In this document: positions 13,960-24,241 of the stretch, in pieces
How positions within the stretch are numbered: position 1 is the first letter of the stretch
How the letters are laid out: the number at the start of each line of letters is the position of its first letter
Translations under genes and position numbers: made by a program
NCBI GenBank assembly: GCA_902806565.1
Contig: CADCXA010000065.1
Location: 310,001 to 374,000 of the forward strand
DNA: 64,000 nt
Direction of reading: 5' to 3'
Source of the DNA: Hypoxylon rubiginosum
Taxonomy: Eukaryota; Ascomycota; Sordariomycetes; Xylariales; Hypoxylaceae
Notes under the pieces: generated by a model
What the model was told of the DNA's origin: nothing
Seen by the model: only the letters and a program-made list of their open reading frames with translations
Databases searched by the model: none

Positions 13960-16900
13960 CCTCTACAAACAAAAAGGGAGGCAGAGGGGATGTAGTTGGG
14001 GATCGAGGGAATAGCCTCTGGTTCGAGGTCGATCGAGAAAAGTGTTCTATCGACCGAGTACATGACAGACGACAAGAAGTTAGTGCCAGAGTTGTGCCCA
14101 ACCACGACCATCCCTGAGAAGAAGCGCGAATCCGGAGGAGCAAGTTGGATGCAGATCAGGCGCGGTATAACTTGCCGTCTGGGGATTGAAGGATGGTCGC
14201 CGGACCGGACCGCAACGCGTATACGGCGGATGTATGAACTCGGATATCTAGGGGCCCTAGATGGGATGAACGGTGGCGACTGGCCGGGCCTGGGTCATAA
14301 ATCCTGCTCTACCAAGAATTGTCATGCAGTAGGGGGTCTTCAGAAGGGCACGAGGGCAAAAACTGATTGAGATTTTGTATTTTTTTGGAGACTTTTGGGC
14401 TAAGACAAGCAAAAACCGAATGTTTTGATGACTGTGGAGGGCGGTTCTCACGGAGAAAATGCCCGACTCCGCTGGCCGCCTCACCAAAGAAGGGGGATAC
14501 AGGGCCTTTTTTAAACGGGCGCTCGTGGTTGAGAGTTCTTTTTCCTGCCGGGCCTAGAACCAATTTACAGCACTGAGCACGGCCAGCACAGTGAAGCCCG
14601 TGTTTTCCAGTCCGCCACACACGCGGCTCCGTAGAGCCTCTCGAGGGCGCTGTGAAATTATTATTTTTTAATGGTGGTTGATGCCACGACGCTGGCTAGG
14701 CGCGGGAAATAACTGGATGTGGCTTGCACTTGCGAAGGGATCAATAGGGATAGGCAAGGTGGACAAACCTCAGGGGCTGAAGGGAGGCTGCAAGCCGGGT
14801 AGGGATATCAATGCTTCCAAGCCGGCCTAGCCATAGCCGTAGCCATAGCCATAGCCATACAAATATGTACATACATACCTAGGTATCTTACCTACCTCTC
14901 CTTATCTGGCTCGCGAACCGACCACATGTGCATTTCTAATATGGCAATAAATGTAGGAACCACACTTTGCACTCGCTGTTTTGCTAGGCTTTCCCACCCA
15001 GTTACCAGTAGCAATGTACCGGCCGGTGTCGTGAAGGTCATTGACTCAAAACAGACAACCGTGTCGAAACCAAGGCACATTACCGGGGTTGTGCTGGGTG
15101 TGTGCCGGGTGCTGCAGTAGTCGGGTCGACGCCAGGTCCACAGGAGCTGAATTGGACAACAGCGCCGTCCAGTAAGAAGCCATCGTGAAAGAGACATCAA
15201 AAACAGGTAAAGTGTCGACGACGGGCGACAGGCTTGGCTGCCGAAAAAGAGCTAACCTCAACGTCATGCCGCACATTGCCGAAGATTTACAAGATATCAG
15301 ACGGGAACGGCATAACCGAGAAAAAAGAACCGATGCCCTGTCAAGCCTGTGCTCGACGACCGGTCAGCCCCAGGTAAGTTTAGGTCTAGATCCAGATCTA
15401 GGTCTAGGTCTGTGACAAGAACAAAAAATAGTAGCCGTTTGATTGGGGCCGCGTAAGAAAAAGATACAAGTTAAAAATATCAAAATAAGAGACAAATATG
15501 CAGCCAGCACAGCGGCGAGGTGGACACCGGATTCGAACGAGAGGACAAGACGAATTAATCCAAAAATAGATGGATGGTGAGGAAAATTGAAGTGTCGCGA
15601 AATGTGAGCGAGGGAGCTGGGCGAAACAAGAAAAAGGAAAAGAAGGGTCGATGATTATCCAGAACTCGTAGAGGGAGGTCGTTATCCAATTGGTGGTGAG
15701 ACACTTTAATGGTCCATAGACCTGATAGACCTGACCAAGGTACAGTTAGTGGGGATTAGAAGGGGGTCGAGGGGCGAGGGGCGAGGGGCGAGGGGCAGGA
15801 GTGGCTCCGCGCTACAGTTCCGAGCACACGTACCTGGTAACTGTGGGGGAAGAATAGGGGGCTCGCGGGGGAGGAAGCGCATGCACCAGGTACATTCACA
15901 ATATATTACAGGTCGTAATGAACCTTTTTTTTTTTTTCGTTTATATGTAAATATTGAAGGTCCTCCATATTCTATTATATAACCTAGCGAAGCCTTCCCC
16001 AAATCCTTTTCAGCGCTTTATTCCTTTTTTTCAAGAGAAACACAGAAACCAGGACGAAGAAACGACGATAATGAGCGATGAGCGATGACATAGGAATTAC
16101 GTAGCTTCTTGACTAGATCGGCCTAGACCTCGTCGGATCTCTCACCAATATTGATTGTGTCTTGCCCCGGCCCAGGTCCGTATGCAACCAAGGCCTCAGC
16201 TGAGGCCCTCTTAAAAACTTCATTGGAGAATGCGGTCCTCGAGTAACAGATGATCTGTCGAAGATCTTCACCTCTTTCAGCGACCCTCGCTTGAGCCGCA
16301 GCCGAGCCCGGGCGACGACATTCCGACTTCACGTCTTATTCCACTCACGAACCACTCACGAACCATACTGCTTATCCCACGTGTTCCTGCTCCACGGGCT
16401 TACGGTCTACACGATCCGTTTGCATGAACGCTGTGGCCCCCTTTTCTTTGCCCCTTGCCGGCGATCACCGAGATGAGACTCATCGGGATCATCATACTAG
16501 TCTCACTCACTTCTCTTCCGAGCAGCTTCTTGAGTTGTCATTTTCGCTGTTGCGGTCAAGAGGTGCTCGTTACTTTCGGGACCGAACACTCACAGATGCA
16601 GAGGCATTTCCATCGAACGAGACTAATCGAAATAAACTGAAAATCCCTCTGGATGCAGTCTTGCATTGGCGAGCCTGCAGCGCCGTCTCATACGCGTAGA
16701 TCAGAGTGTTCGATACCCAACGTCAGATCAAGTCAAGTTTTCTAGGACGAATCTGAAAGAGCAGCGATATCGAAGGACTTGGCTACTACGAAGTCTCTTC
16801 CGCCCAGAAACCAAAATACCAAAGCTAACTGCACAGACTCGTATAACACCATAGCTCGAGCTCTCTAGCTTTAGGCTAGCTTCTAAGAATACATTTAATG

Positions 16901-18835
16901 GCCGAGTTGGTTCGGTCTAACGGTTACTATTCTACACACTATCATTAAAAGTATGATTATGAGTATTGCTAGGCCCTGGAGTTATATTCCCTAGGTGGCC
17001 AATCTTTTTTTTTCTGACGTTTCTAACCCGGTTCTCTCCTGGCAATCACTCACTTAGGAGACATGAAACCTATTTATATCCGTCTCTGGCTGAGCGTGTC
17101 ATCTATGCAGAACAAGGCCAAGCCACATCTGAATTTGGTTGATTGCGGGTTCGATGGAAGATGTTCTCAGAAGGGGCAGCCTAATATCGCTTCAAATGAA
17201 CCGAGCTACCGAATGCGACAGTGTGCTATATATTTGAGCGCCGGTGCGACCGTTACCTCCAGATATTCAGAGCCACTACGAGGCTAACCATACCATTAGG
17301 AATGCAACTACGTTCTTGTGCAGATATCTATGAACATAGCAGCTACTGGCTCCGGCCGGGTATGCACAGGGGCGAGAGCGAAGAGACCATCCTGTTCCCA
17401 TATCGAACTGCCCTGTCTCCTATGTCCCAAAAGGCCTACAGTTCTACCTGGGTAGCCAAGTGCTAAGACCCTGACAAAGGCTATCGATCAATGCGGTGCT
17501 GACTAGTTCGACAGCTTCAGTGAATCGTTGGTTTCTCTACACGTAGATTCACAAGGGTTAGTAAGATTCAAGGCAAGTTGATATTGTTTGAATTAGTGTT
17601 GCGTCTAGTAGTCGCTATTTAGGCCGAGTACGTGGTAGGTTTCCACGGCTTAAGTACCTAAGAGAAGGGATGTATAGCCCGTCAATGGAAAAATCATAAA
17701 CGATGAAATTGAAATATAGTCAGTAGCATCCTGATCGTGCAACATGAGAGACATTGGTAATTCATACCCTCAACTCATGTCTTGCCCACGCTTCAGAAAG
17801 TAAGGACTCTTACCTAGAAGGTATAAGCTATATTCGAGCTCGAACTCAGAAGCATAGGTATATTTTTGCGCAAGGAAAGGTTTAGTCACATTAACATCTA
17901 AGATAAGAATTAGCGTCGTGCGCTGTGTCAGGTGAAAAATTGGCACATATTGTCCAAGTACCTAGATAGGGGAAAGATAGGGGAAAGATAGTGAAGACAT
18001 CGTAGCTACGGAGGATATTAAGGCTGTTTACGTGAAGGGGAATCAGAATAGACTGAAAAGTAAGTATATATACCATGACAAGAAAACACTTTCGAATGGT
18101 ATTGAAGAAAAGGGACGATAGGGGTAAGGGGTAGAGAAAAGGGGGTTGGTTATATGAAAAAGGAGAAGACGTGCCTTCAACGCGGCTCGAATACGGCACC
18201 CTTCGTCCAAAAGAAATTGCACCCACCGGGATTTGCACCCAGGTCTTTCCCTTACCACTACACTATAATGGGGAGGGAATAAGCTTACTTCTGCTCCATG
18301 GGTGCCTACCTGTCAAGGAAGCGAGTTCTGATATCAGCTTCTGTGTGTGTGAACCTCCGTGTCTACTATGTATTATAAGGCTTTCTTTTCCGGCTGCTAG
18401 CTTTGTGGAAAGTAGAGGAACGCAAGAAAACAAGTTATGTATTCGTCCAACGGGCGGCTCCTCTCTACTGGCAAGCCCAGGACTACTCGCCTATGATGGC
18501 CTACTATCAGTAACAATGTGTTCGTTGAATCAATATTCACTACGAAAAACCAGATAGAGTTGCGCATTTCTTCAGGAGGTCACAGCAATATCTCTATATA
18601 CGAATATGGCAGTCAATTATCATCCAAGTACGCACCGTCCATCTGAGATATAAGCATGTGTCAGCTCCGGATTTACGAAATCATTTTTATAAACTTTTAA
18701 ATACGAAGACGTCAGTCAACACCACGTTCCTCCAGAATTCCTTTATAGCCTACCTCCTAGGTACATACCTAGGTGCCTAGTAGCCGCAGATCCCGGGGCC
18801 TCGACAGCCACCTCCTTTTAAGCTCCAAGCGCGAC
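13960..18835. other. Intergenic region, no gene seen
   Basis: The first few hundred bases are the leader and promoter side of the minus-strand Zn2Cys6 gene. The rest has only short overlapping frames without recognisable domains. Small tandem repeats are visible, such as AGCCAT-type units near 14830-14858 and GGGGCGA units near 15768-15794. A tRNA relic lies at 18205-18272. Confidence 0.5.
18205..18272 (-). pseudogene. Degenerate tRNA relic lacking an anticodon arm
   Basis: Read on the minus strand, an A-box/D-arm-like segment (TAGTGTAGTGG) is followed only about 25 nt later by a T-arm-like hairpin: stem CTGGG/CCCGG with loop TGCAAAT, one base from the usual B box. There is no room for an anticodon arm, and I find no acceptor stem pairing. 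A T-rich run follows. This is best read as a tRNA gene that lost its middle, or a tRNA-derived repeat fragment. Confidence 0.35.
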
Positions 18836-19621
18836 TTACGCCTTGCGAGACAGAGCAATGCAGCTGAACCACAGGTTCTCGCCTCCGGCCTCCTGGTCGA
18901 GCCGGATCACTCTCCGAAACCCCAAGTCGAGCGCCCTCGGGCTCAGCACGTCCTCGTCGTCCGCCAGTGCGCCGCGGTCCAGCGGGCCCTTCCTGCCCCC
19001 CTCCAGCTCCCACAGGTGGCCGCCGTCGCCAGCTTTAACGAAGGCGACGAAGTGCCCTGAGTGTCCCTCCTCGGTGGCGGCGGTGTCGCCGAGCGGGGCG
19101 CACGACTTGTGGGCTTCCTCGAAGGGCGCGCTGCTGTAGAGTAACTCCGCCCGCTCTGCCATCGGGAGGGGCACGGCGTCGCGGCGGATCCGGTCCAGGT
19201 CGGAGCCCGGAAGGATGAAGTCGGCGGCGGGCCCGTTGACGGCGCAGTGCAGGAAGCCGATGGACCCGCACGCGTTGCCGATGGTCTGCTTGAACCAGAG
19301 CACGGGCTCCTCGGGCCCGGAGCCCGCGTAGTCATCCTTCCCGGCGTCCTCGGCCCGGCGGTCCCTGTCCCAGGCGGAGTTGGGGGGCAGGATGACGAGG
19401 AGGGCCAGGGCTGGCCGGGGGATGTGGGCCAGTAGCTCGGGCTCGTCGAGCGACCAGACGTCGTAGAAGGCTAGGTCGGATGACAGGCCGAGCTTTGCGG
19501 CTAGCTTGTTCATCACCTCGGGGTTATTTTCTACGGTGGAGTATTAGTGGCGCTGCTCTGTCTGAGGAGCGGGTGTACCGAAGTATTCCGCACCTAACAT
19601 AACCCATTTCTTCGGCTCCAT
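18836..19621 (-). CDS. Ubiquitin C-terminal hydrolase (peptidase C12, UCH-L3/Yuh1 type)
   Basis: A cysteine protease that removes small adducts from the ubiquitin C-terminus in cytosol or nucleus. Two exons: 19594-19621 (9 codons plus one base, start MEPKKWVML) and 18836-19530, separated by a 63-bp intron. The product is 240 residues, close to the family's usual ~230. The N-terminus aligns with the family start (a tryptophan near residue 6, then NPEVMNKL). The oxyanion glutamine and nucleophile lie in QTIGNACGSIGFLH, with Cys97. The catalytic His is in GHFVAF. At the position of the family's third catalytic residue (Asp in ELDGR) this protein reads ELEGG. An in-frame GT-type donor overlaps the stop codon (GGCGTAAGT), so a few extra C-terminal residues from another exon are possible. 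Confidence 0.88.
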
Positions 19622-19631
19622 GGCGGCGATA

Positions 19632-19662
19632 GTGTGGTGTGGTGTGGTGTGGTGTGGTGTGG
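19632..19662. repeat. (GTGTG)n microsatellite in the UCH 5' leader
   Basis: About six tandem copies of the pentamer GTGTG. On the minus strand it reads CACAC and ends about 10 bases upstream of the UCH start codon, so it lies in the likely 5' leader. Confidence 0.8.
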
Positions 19663-20055
19663 TGTGGCTCTGGGTAGGAGAACTTCGTAGTCTCTTGAAA
19701 CCTTCAATTACGAAAGGGGACTTATCAAATCTATACCATTCATCCCCAATTGGTTGTACATTGGGTGTATTTGTTAGGAAGCATGTGTTTAAGAAGTATT
19801 ATAACAAACGACATTCACGGCAGGCAGCAAAGTGTACTCGTACGCTGTAGGTACCCCACTACGGGTCGGTCTTAGTGGTCAGGCAGGGCCCCGGATTACT
19901 GAACGGCCCCGCCCACAACCCCACGGGGGGATTGCACCATTCTCACTTTCTCACTGTTACGCAGATTGACTCTTTTTATTTCATCGATGAAATCTGCTTT
20001 AAAGATCAGTCTTGCCAACCACCGTTTCAATCCCACTGCTGGGACGGGTCGCTAG

Positions 20056-20635
20056 AATGAGTATCAGTACGAGCCACTCAGGAACCGGTACATGGTAAGG
20101 CTCAAGCTAGAGCCGGATCTGATAGACGGTCATCTTACTTGCAGCATCGAGCCATTCAGCAGGGCCAGCCAAAACGTACCCGATTATCATGCCCTGTCGT
20201 ACTGCTAGAGCGATCCGACCTTGAATCGAAAGGTTTACCTACCTTAATGGGAAGCCGTGAGGCGTTCACGAGAACCTCTGGCAATTGCTGCGTCGACTGT
20301 GGGAGAAGGCCATGTTCGACTACTTCTAGACGGATTGCTTGAGCTTGAATCAGCAAGATGGTATGGAAGTTGGCATGCAATTACCTCTGATGGGCAAGAT
20401 CTGCAAAGCTGAAAACGTCATCGTGTGCCTCGGGTACGATAGTCGATGTCAGGATGCATTGAAGGTCCTCTCCAAATGGGAGCCCCTGAGGGATTCGGAG
20501 AAGGGCACGATCGAGGCCTACTGACTCATAACGTCCGTCCCTTACTGAAATAGAATCTAGATTGTCCAGAAAGTTATCTTGGCCCGGAGAGGGACGGTTG
20601 CCGCTGAAAATTCGTCGATAGGCTTACGGGAGTTT
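20056..20635 (+). pseudogene. HET-domain (heterokaryon incompatibility) pseudogene fragment
   Basis: Translation recovers a degraded HET domain in its usual order. A YEPLRNRYMVRL-like lead is followed by DYHALSYC, then ENLWQLLRRLWEK, then NQQDGMEVGMQLPLMGKI, then IVQKVILARRG. The frame is broken by stops at 20206-20208, 20258-20260, 20327-20329, 20522-20524, 20546-20548 and 20558-20560, and by one extra base near 20245. Several stops sit where the family has tryptophan (after SYC, after DYF, before IVQ), as expected for TGG changed to TAG or TGA. That G-to-A direction resembles repeat-induced point mutation. No start, no C-terminal region and no intact frame remain, so it is a dead copy. An intact HET gene lies at 59174-61531, but whether it is the parent is unknown. 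Confidence 0.75.
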
Positions 20636-22502
20636 TTTTTATATTTATATATATAAAGCCCCGTCTAGTTATATCATAACTCTGAGATAGCACGCATAAT
20701 TCCTTCTATATTGGGTATTCATGCCCTGCGGAGTGAAGAGAGGAAGGCATGCAATAGTGACAAGATAATTTTAGACCGCCCACGGTGGTCGACGAGCTAC
20801 AGGGAGTCTTTCTTTTGCTTACGGAATAGACCACTTTTAAATTGCGGCCAAGCATCTCAACTGGAGCTTTATTTTTCGCAAGGCAGTCAATATCTAAAAT
20901 GAAGGAATCATATTCGACTTTACTGGAGGATTTCTGTATGTGAAATCGTATTTTGGCGGCGATAAGTTCTTATATACGTCGTTAATGTCGAGATATTTTT
21001 AGCTACATAGCTATCCACCTACTTACCTATACCTGATATATCCTCGTATCCTCGTAATAAACTACCTAGTAACTATTTCCATCACTATAACTAATAAAAA
21101 GAGATAAGATTTGAGCGCGAAATATAGCGAAATAATTTTGGTAATAATCGTACCAATTCGATTAATTCGGTATGAAGACCTCTAAAAACAAGGGCCTCAG
21201 CACATGCTTCTTTAGCACTTACCCAAAGAAGTAAGCCCCATCAGCCCTACGGAGACCCGTAGACCCCATCAACCGCGTGGGGGCGGGCTCAGGTTTCGGG
21301 AACCGCTAGTTCAGTTAGTTTGGATCATGTCTTTCCCCCTTTTCCCCTCACCTCGGTATCTGATTCTGTTGACTTTTCCCATTCATTGCTGCTACCTGGT
21401 ACTGTAAGTTACCTGGCCACCTAAATTTCACACCAAGAGAAAACCCAATCTGTCGGGTCCTCGGAAACGGCCGCGGGCGAGGGTGACACAGAAAGGGGGG
21501 TAACTTGCCGTCCCGCCCGCCGCTAAGCCTGCTGTGTAACGTCTGTGAGATGCAAGTAAGCCCCGAAAATACTAGGCTAGGCTGTTTAATAATCGCCCAT
21601 TTCCTACCTTAGGTACTTACCTAGGTATTTTATCAAAACAGCTTCGACCGAAATCCAATATCTAGGAGCTATTTCGATTCTTCGACGTCACCCCCAGCGT
21701 CGCTCTCTCATGATGGTCACCTTGAAAAGAGATATCCCAGGTAGTTTCGGGCTATTCGGGCAATGTCTCGTACGTCGCGGGATGTCTAATATTTAGTCGA
21801 TATCCACAAGACTGTCTCTGTTGAACCGCTGTAGGCACAAGGGGTGTTAATACTATACGAGCGAACGAAATCCTCGTGGGAGCGCACATCAACTAACTAC
21901 GCCTTGAGCGACCTAGAGAGTTCAACTAAATGGGACTTGGGCCGTGGCATGTTATAATTAATAGATCTTCTCATGACTCTGAGGTAGGATAGAGATATCT
22001 TTGAATAGAATACCAACTTCTCTACTAGCTGCCCCTGAGAAGCATCGGGTTAACATGACCTCAAGCTGTACAATATTTCAACTCGCTGTCGTGTCCGTCG
22101 CGATAGAAAAAAAAAAAGGTCCTATCGATAACATACATACGAGTGTTGGATCAATCACAAATCTCCAGACGACACTCGGATCGGTTTTAAGAGCGCGCGG
22201 TAGTTCGCGTAGAACGGAGGCGAAGTATATTAGGTAGGTATTTACATATCTTTGCATAGACAGGAAACCAGGAGGATATTTCTTGAGGTATCATATTTGT
22301 TATTAGGTACGTACATACGAGCAGTGGACCATGCATCCCCTATCTCGCGTATTGTTTTTCCTTCTTTACGTGGTCTAGTCTAAAAGAAACCTGACCCGTG
22401 CAACCGCCTCCTCTAGCCAAAAATAGAACATAGTAATAGCGACGGGGTATAGAGAGAGGGAGAGGTAGGGAGAGGTAGGGAGAGAAAATGATAATTTTCC
22501 CT
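20636..22502. other. AT-rich intergenic region
   Basis: No gene is supported. The first few hundred bases may hold the further decayed tail of the HET pseudogene, but I cannot follow homology past about 20635. Short frames at 20711-20902 and 22001-22237 lack recognisable features. The right end is the 3' side of the minus-strand sugar transporter and contains a purine-rich repeat (GGGAGAGGTA units) near 22455-22490. Confidence 0.5.
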
Positions 22503-24241
22503 TTAAACCTTCTCCTCGACCGTGTCGTTGACCAGGCCCTTGTTGTCCTCCACGTGGTGCATCTCGGCGGCGTAGGTGTGGCTCGGCTTCCACTTGGATG
22601 ACAGACGGGGGCTGACCTCCTGCATGCACATGTCGGCCTGCTCGAGGGACAGACCCTTGAGCTCGGGGACGAGGAAGTAGGCGAAGGCGAGGGAGAGGAA
22701 GCAGAGGGAGCCCCAGAGGAAGAAGACCTTGGGCCCCAGGTTGGCCTCGTGCTCGCCCACCAGGTAGGGCGTGATGACAGCGATGACCGTGTTCCAGAGC
22801 CAGTTGGACGCGGTGGAGATGCCGACGCCGCGGGACCGGATGGGTAGCGGGAACACCTCGCCGACCACCACCCAGGCCGTGGGGCCCCACGTGGTGGCGA
22901 AGAAGGAGATGTTGATGCAGATGAAGGCGACCATGGCCGAGACGGCGGTGCTGTTGTGGGCTTCCAGACGCCCCTCGGTGACGCCGATGGCGCCGACGAT
23001 GAACTGAGACACGATCATGCCGGTAGCACCGGTCAACAGCAGGGCGCGACGACCAAATTTCTCAATGGTGTAGAACGAGATGGGCGTCGACAGGACGTTG
23101 ACGAGGGTCGTGATGAGCGAGATGAGGAAGGGGTTGGAGATGGTTCCCAGCTGCTTGAAGAAGGGAGGGCCGAAGTAGAAGACGAAGTTGATACCGGTGA
23201 ACTGCTGCATGCACTGCAGACCGGCACCCAGGATGGTTCGTCGGAGACTGCTGTTGCCGTGGGACAGCGAACCCTTGAAGCAGGCCGTCCAGGAACCGAT
23301 ATAGGAGGTTTGGGGGATGTGTCGCATCTCGAACTCGTTGTTGGCCACGATCTCGGCGAGCTCGTCCTTGACGTAGTCGGATTCCAGGGGCTGGCCGCGG
23401 ACGAAAGCGAGGGCCTTGGCGGCTTCCTCGATCCTGCCCTTCTTGACGTAGTAACGGGGAGACTCGGGGAGGATGAACAGACCAATACCCAGGACGAGAG
23501 CCCATAGGAACTGGACGCCAATGGGGATCCTGTACGAGCCCGTGTCGGGGCGGTTCTGGGTAGCATACACAACACAGTTGGCCAACAGGATACCGATGGT
23601 AATGCAGAATTGGTAGCCGGACACCATGGCACCACGGACCTTCTTGGGCGCGATCTCGGACATGTACAAGATGACGACGGCGGAGATGAAACCGACACCG
23701 ACACCGGCAATCAGACGGCCGAAGACGAACAGAACCTCCTGGTTGGTGCTGGAGATCTGCATGATGCAGCCGACAGCGAAGACGAAGCAGCCCGAAATGA
23801 TGGTAGGGCGTCGGCCGACGAAATCAGCGATGTCACCACCGACGAGAGCGCCGAAGAAGGTACCGCAGGACAGGATCGACGTGAAGAGAGATTGCGTTGA
23901 CGACGGCAGCACGAAGTCCTCCTTGGAAACACCGATGGGAGCACCGACCGTGCCATCGGCATTTACGATGTTGTAGTCGTAAGGGATTCCGGTGTATAGA
24001 GTAATGAAGTACGGCATGGCCAGCACGCCACCCATCCAACCTATACCAACACATTAGCACCTAGTTAAGAGCGTATAACGGTATGCGCCTTGGGAAGGGT
24101 GGTGTTGAGCTTACCGGTATCATAGCCGAAGAAGATACCACCGAAGGCGGCGAAGGCGCAAATCAGGTACGCCTTAAAGGTGACGGGTGCCTCGACGCGA
24201 CCCACGTCGGCGGTGCCCGTAACAACGACACCTCCAGCCAT
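22503..24241 (-). CDS. MFS sugar (hexose) transporter, HXT/RGT-like
   Basis: A plasma-membrane proton/sugar symporter or facilitator of the major facilitator superfamily. Two exons, 24115-24241 and 22503-24040, flank a 74-bp intron and give 554 residues, usual for fungal hexose transporters. Exon 1 ends in FGYDT, completed by exon 2 as GWMGGVLAMPYF, the first transmembrane signature. Other family marks are GRRPT, PESPRYYVKKGR before the central loop, QQFTGINFVFYFG in TM7 (the hexose-binding QQxxGxN), a GRR loop, and PELKGLSLEQ after TM12. About twelve hydrophobic segments are visible. The long open frames on the opposite strand are high-GC shadows. Glucose is the most likely substrate group, but xylose or other hexoses are possible. 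Closely spaced CreA-type sites lie about 320 bp upstream. Confidence 0.92.

Noticed and set aside
13996..14370. 124-codon plus-strand frame
   Set aside because: Lies in the leader and promoter side of the minus-strand regulator and shows no family features.
22956..23507. Long plus-strand frame opposite the sugar transporter
   Set aside because: It mirrors a GC-rich, strongly codon-biased gene. It has no domain and is a shadow.
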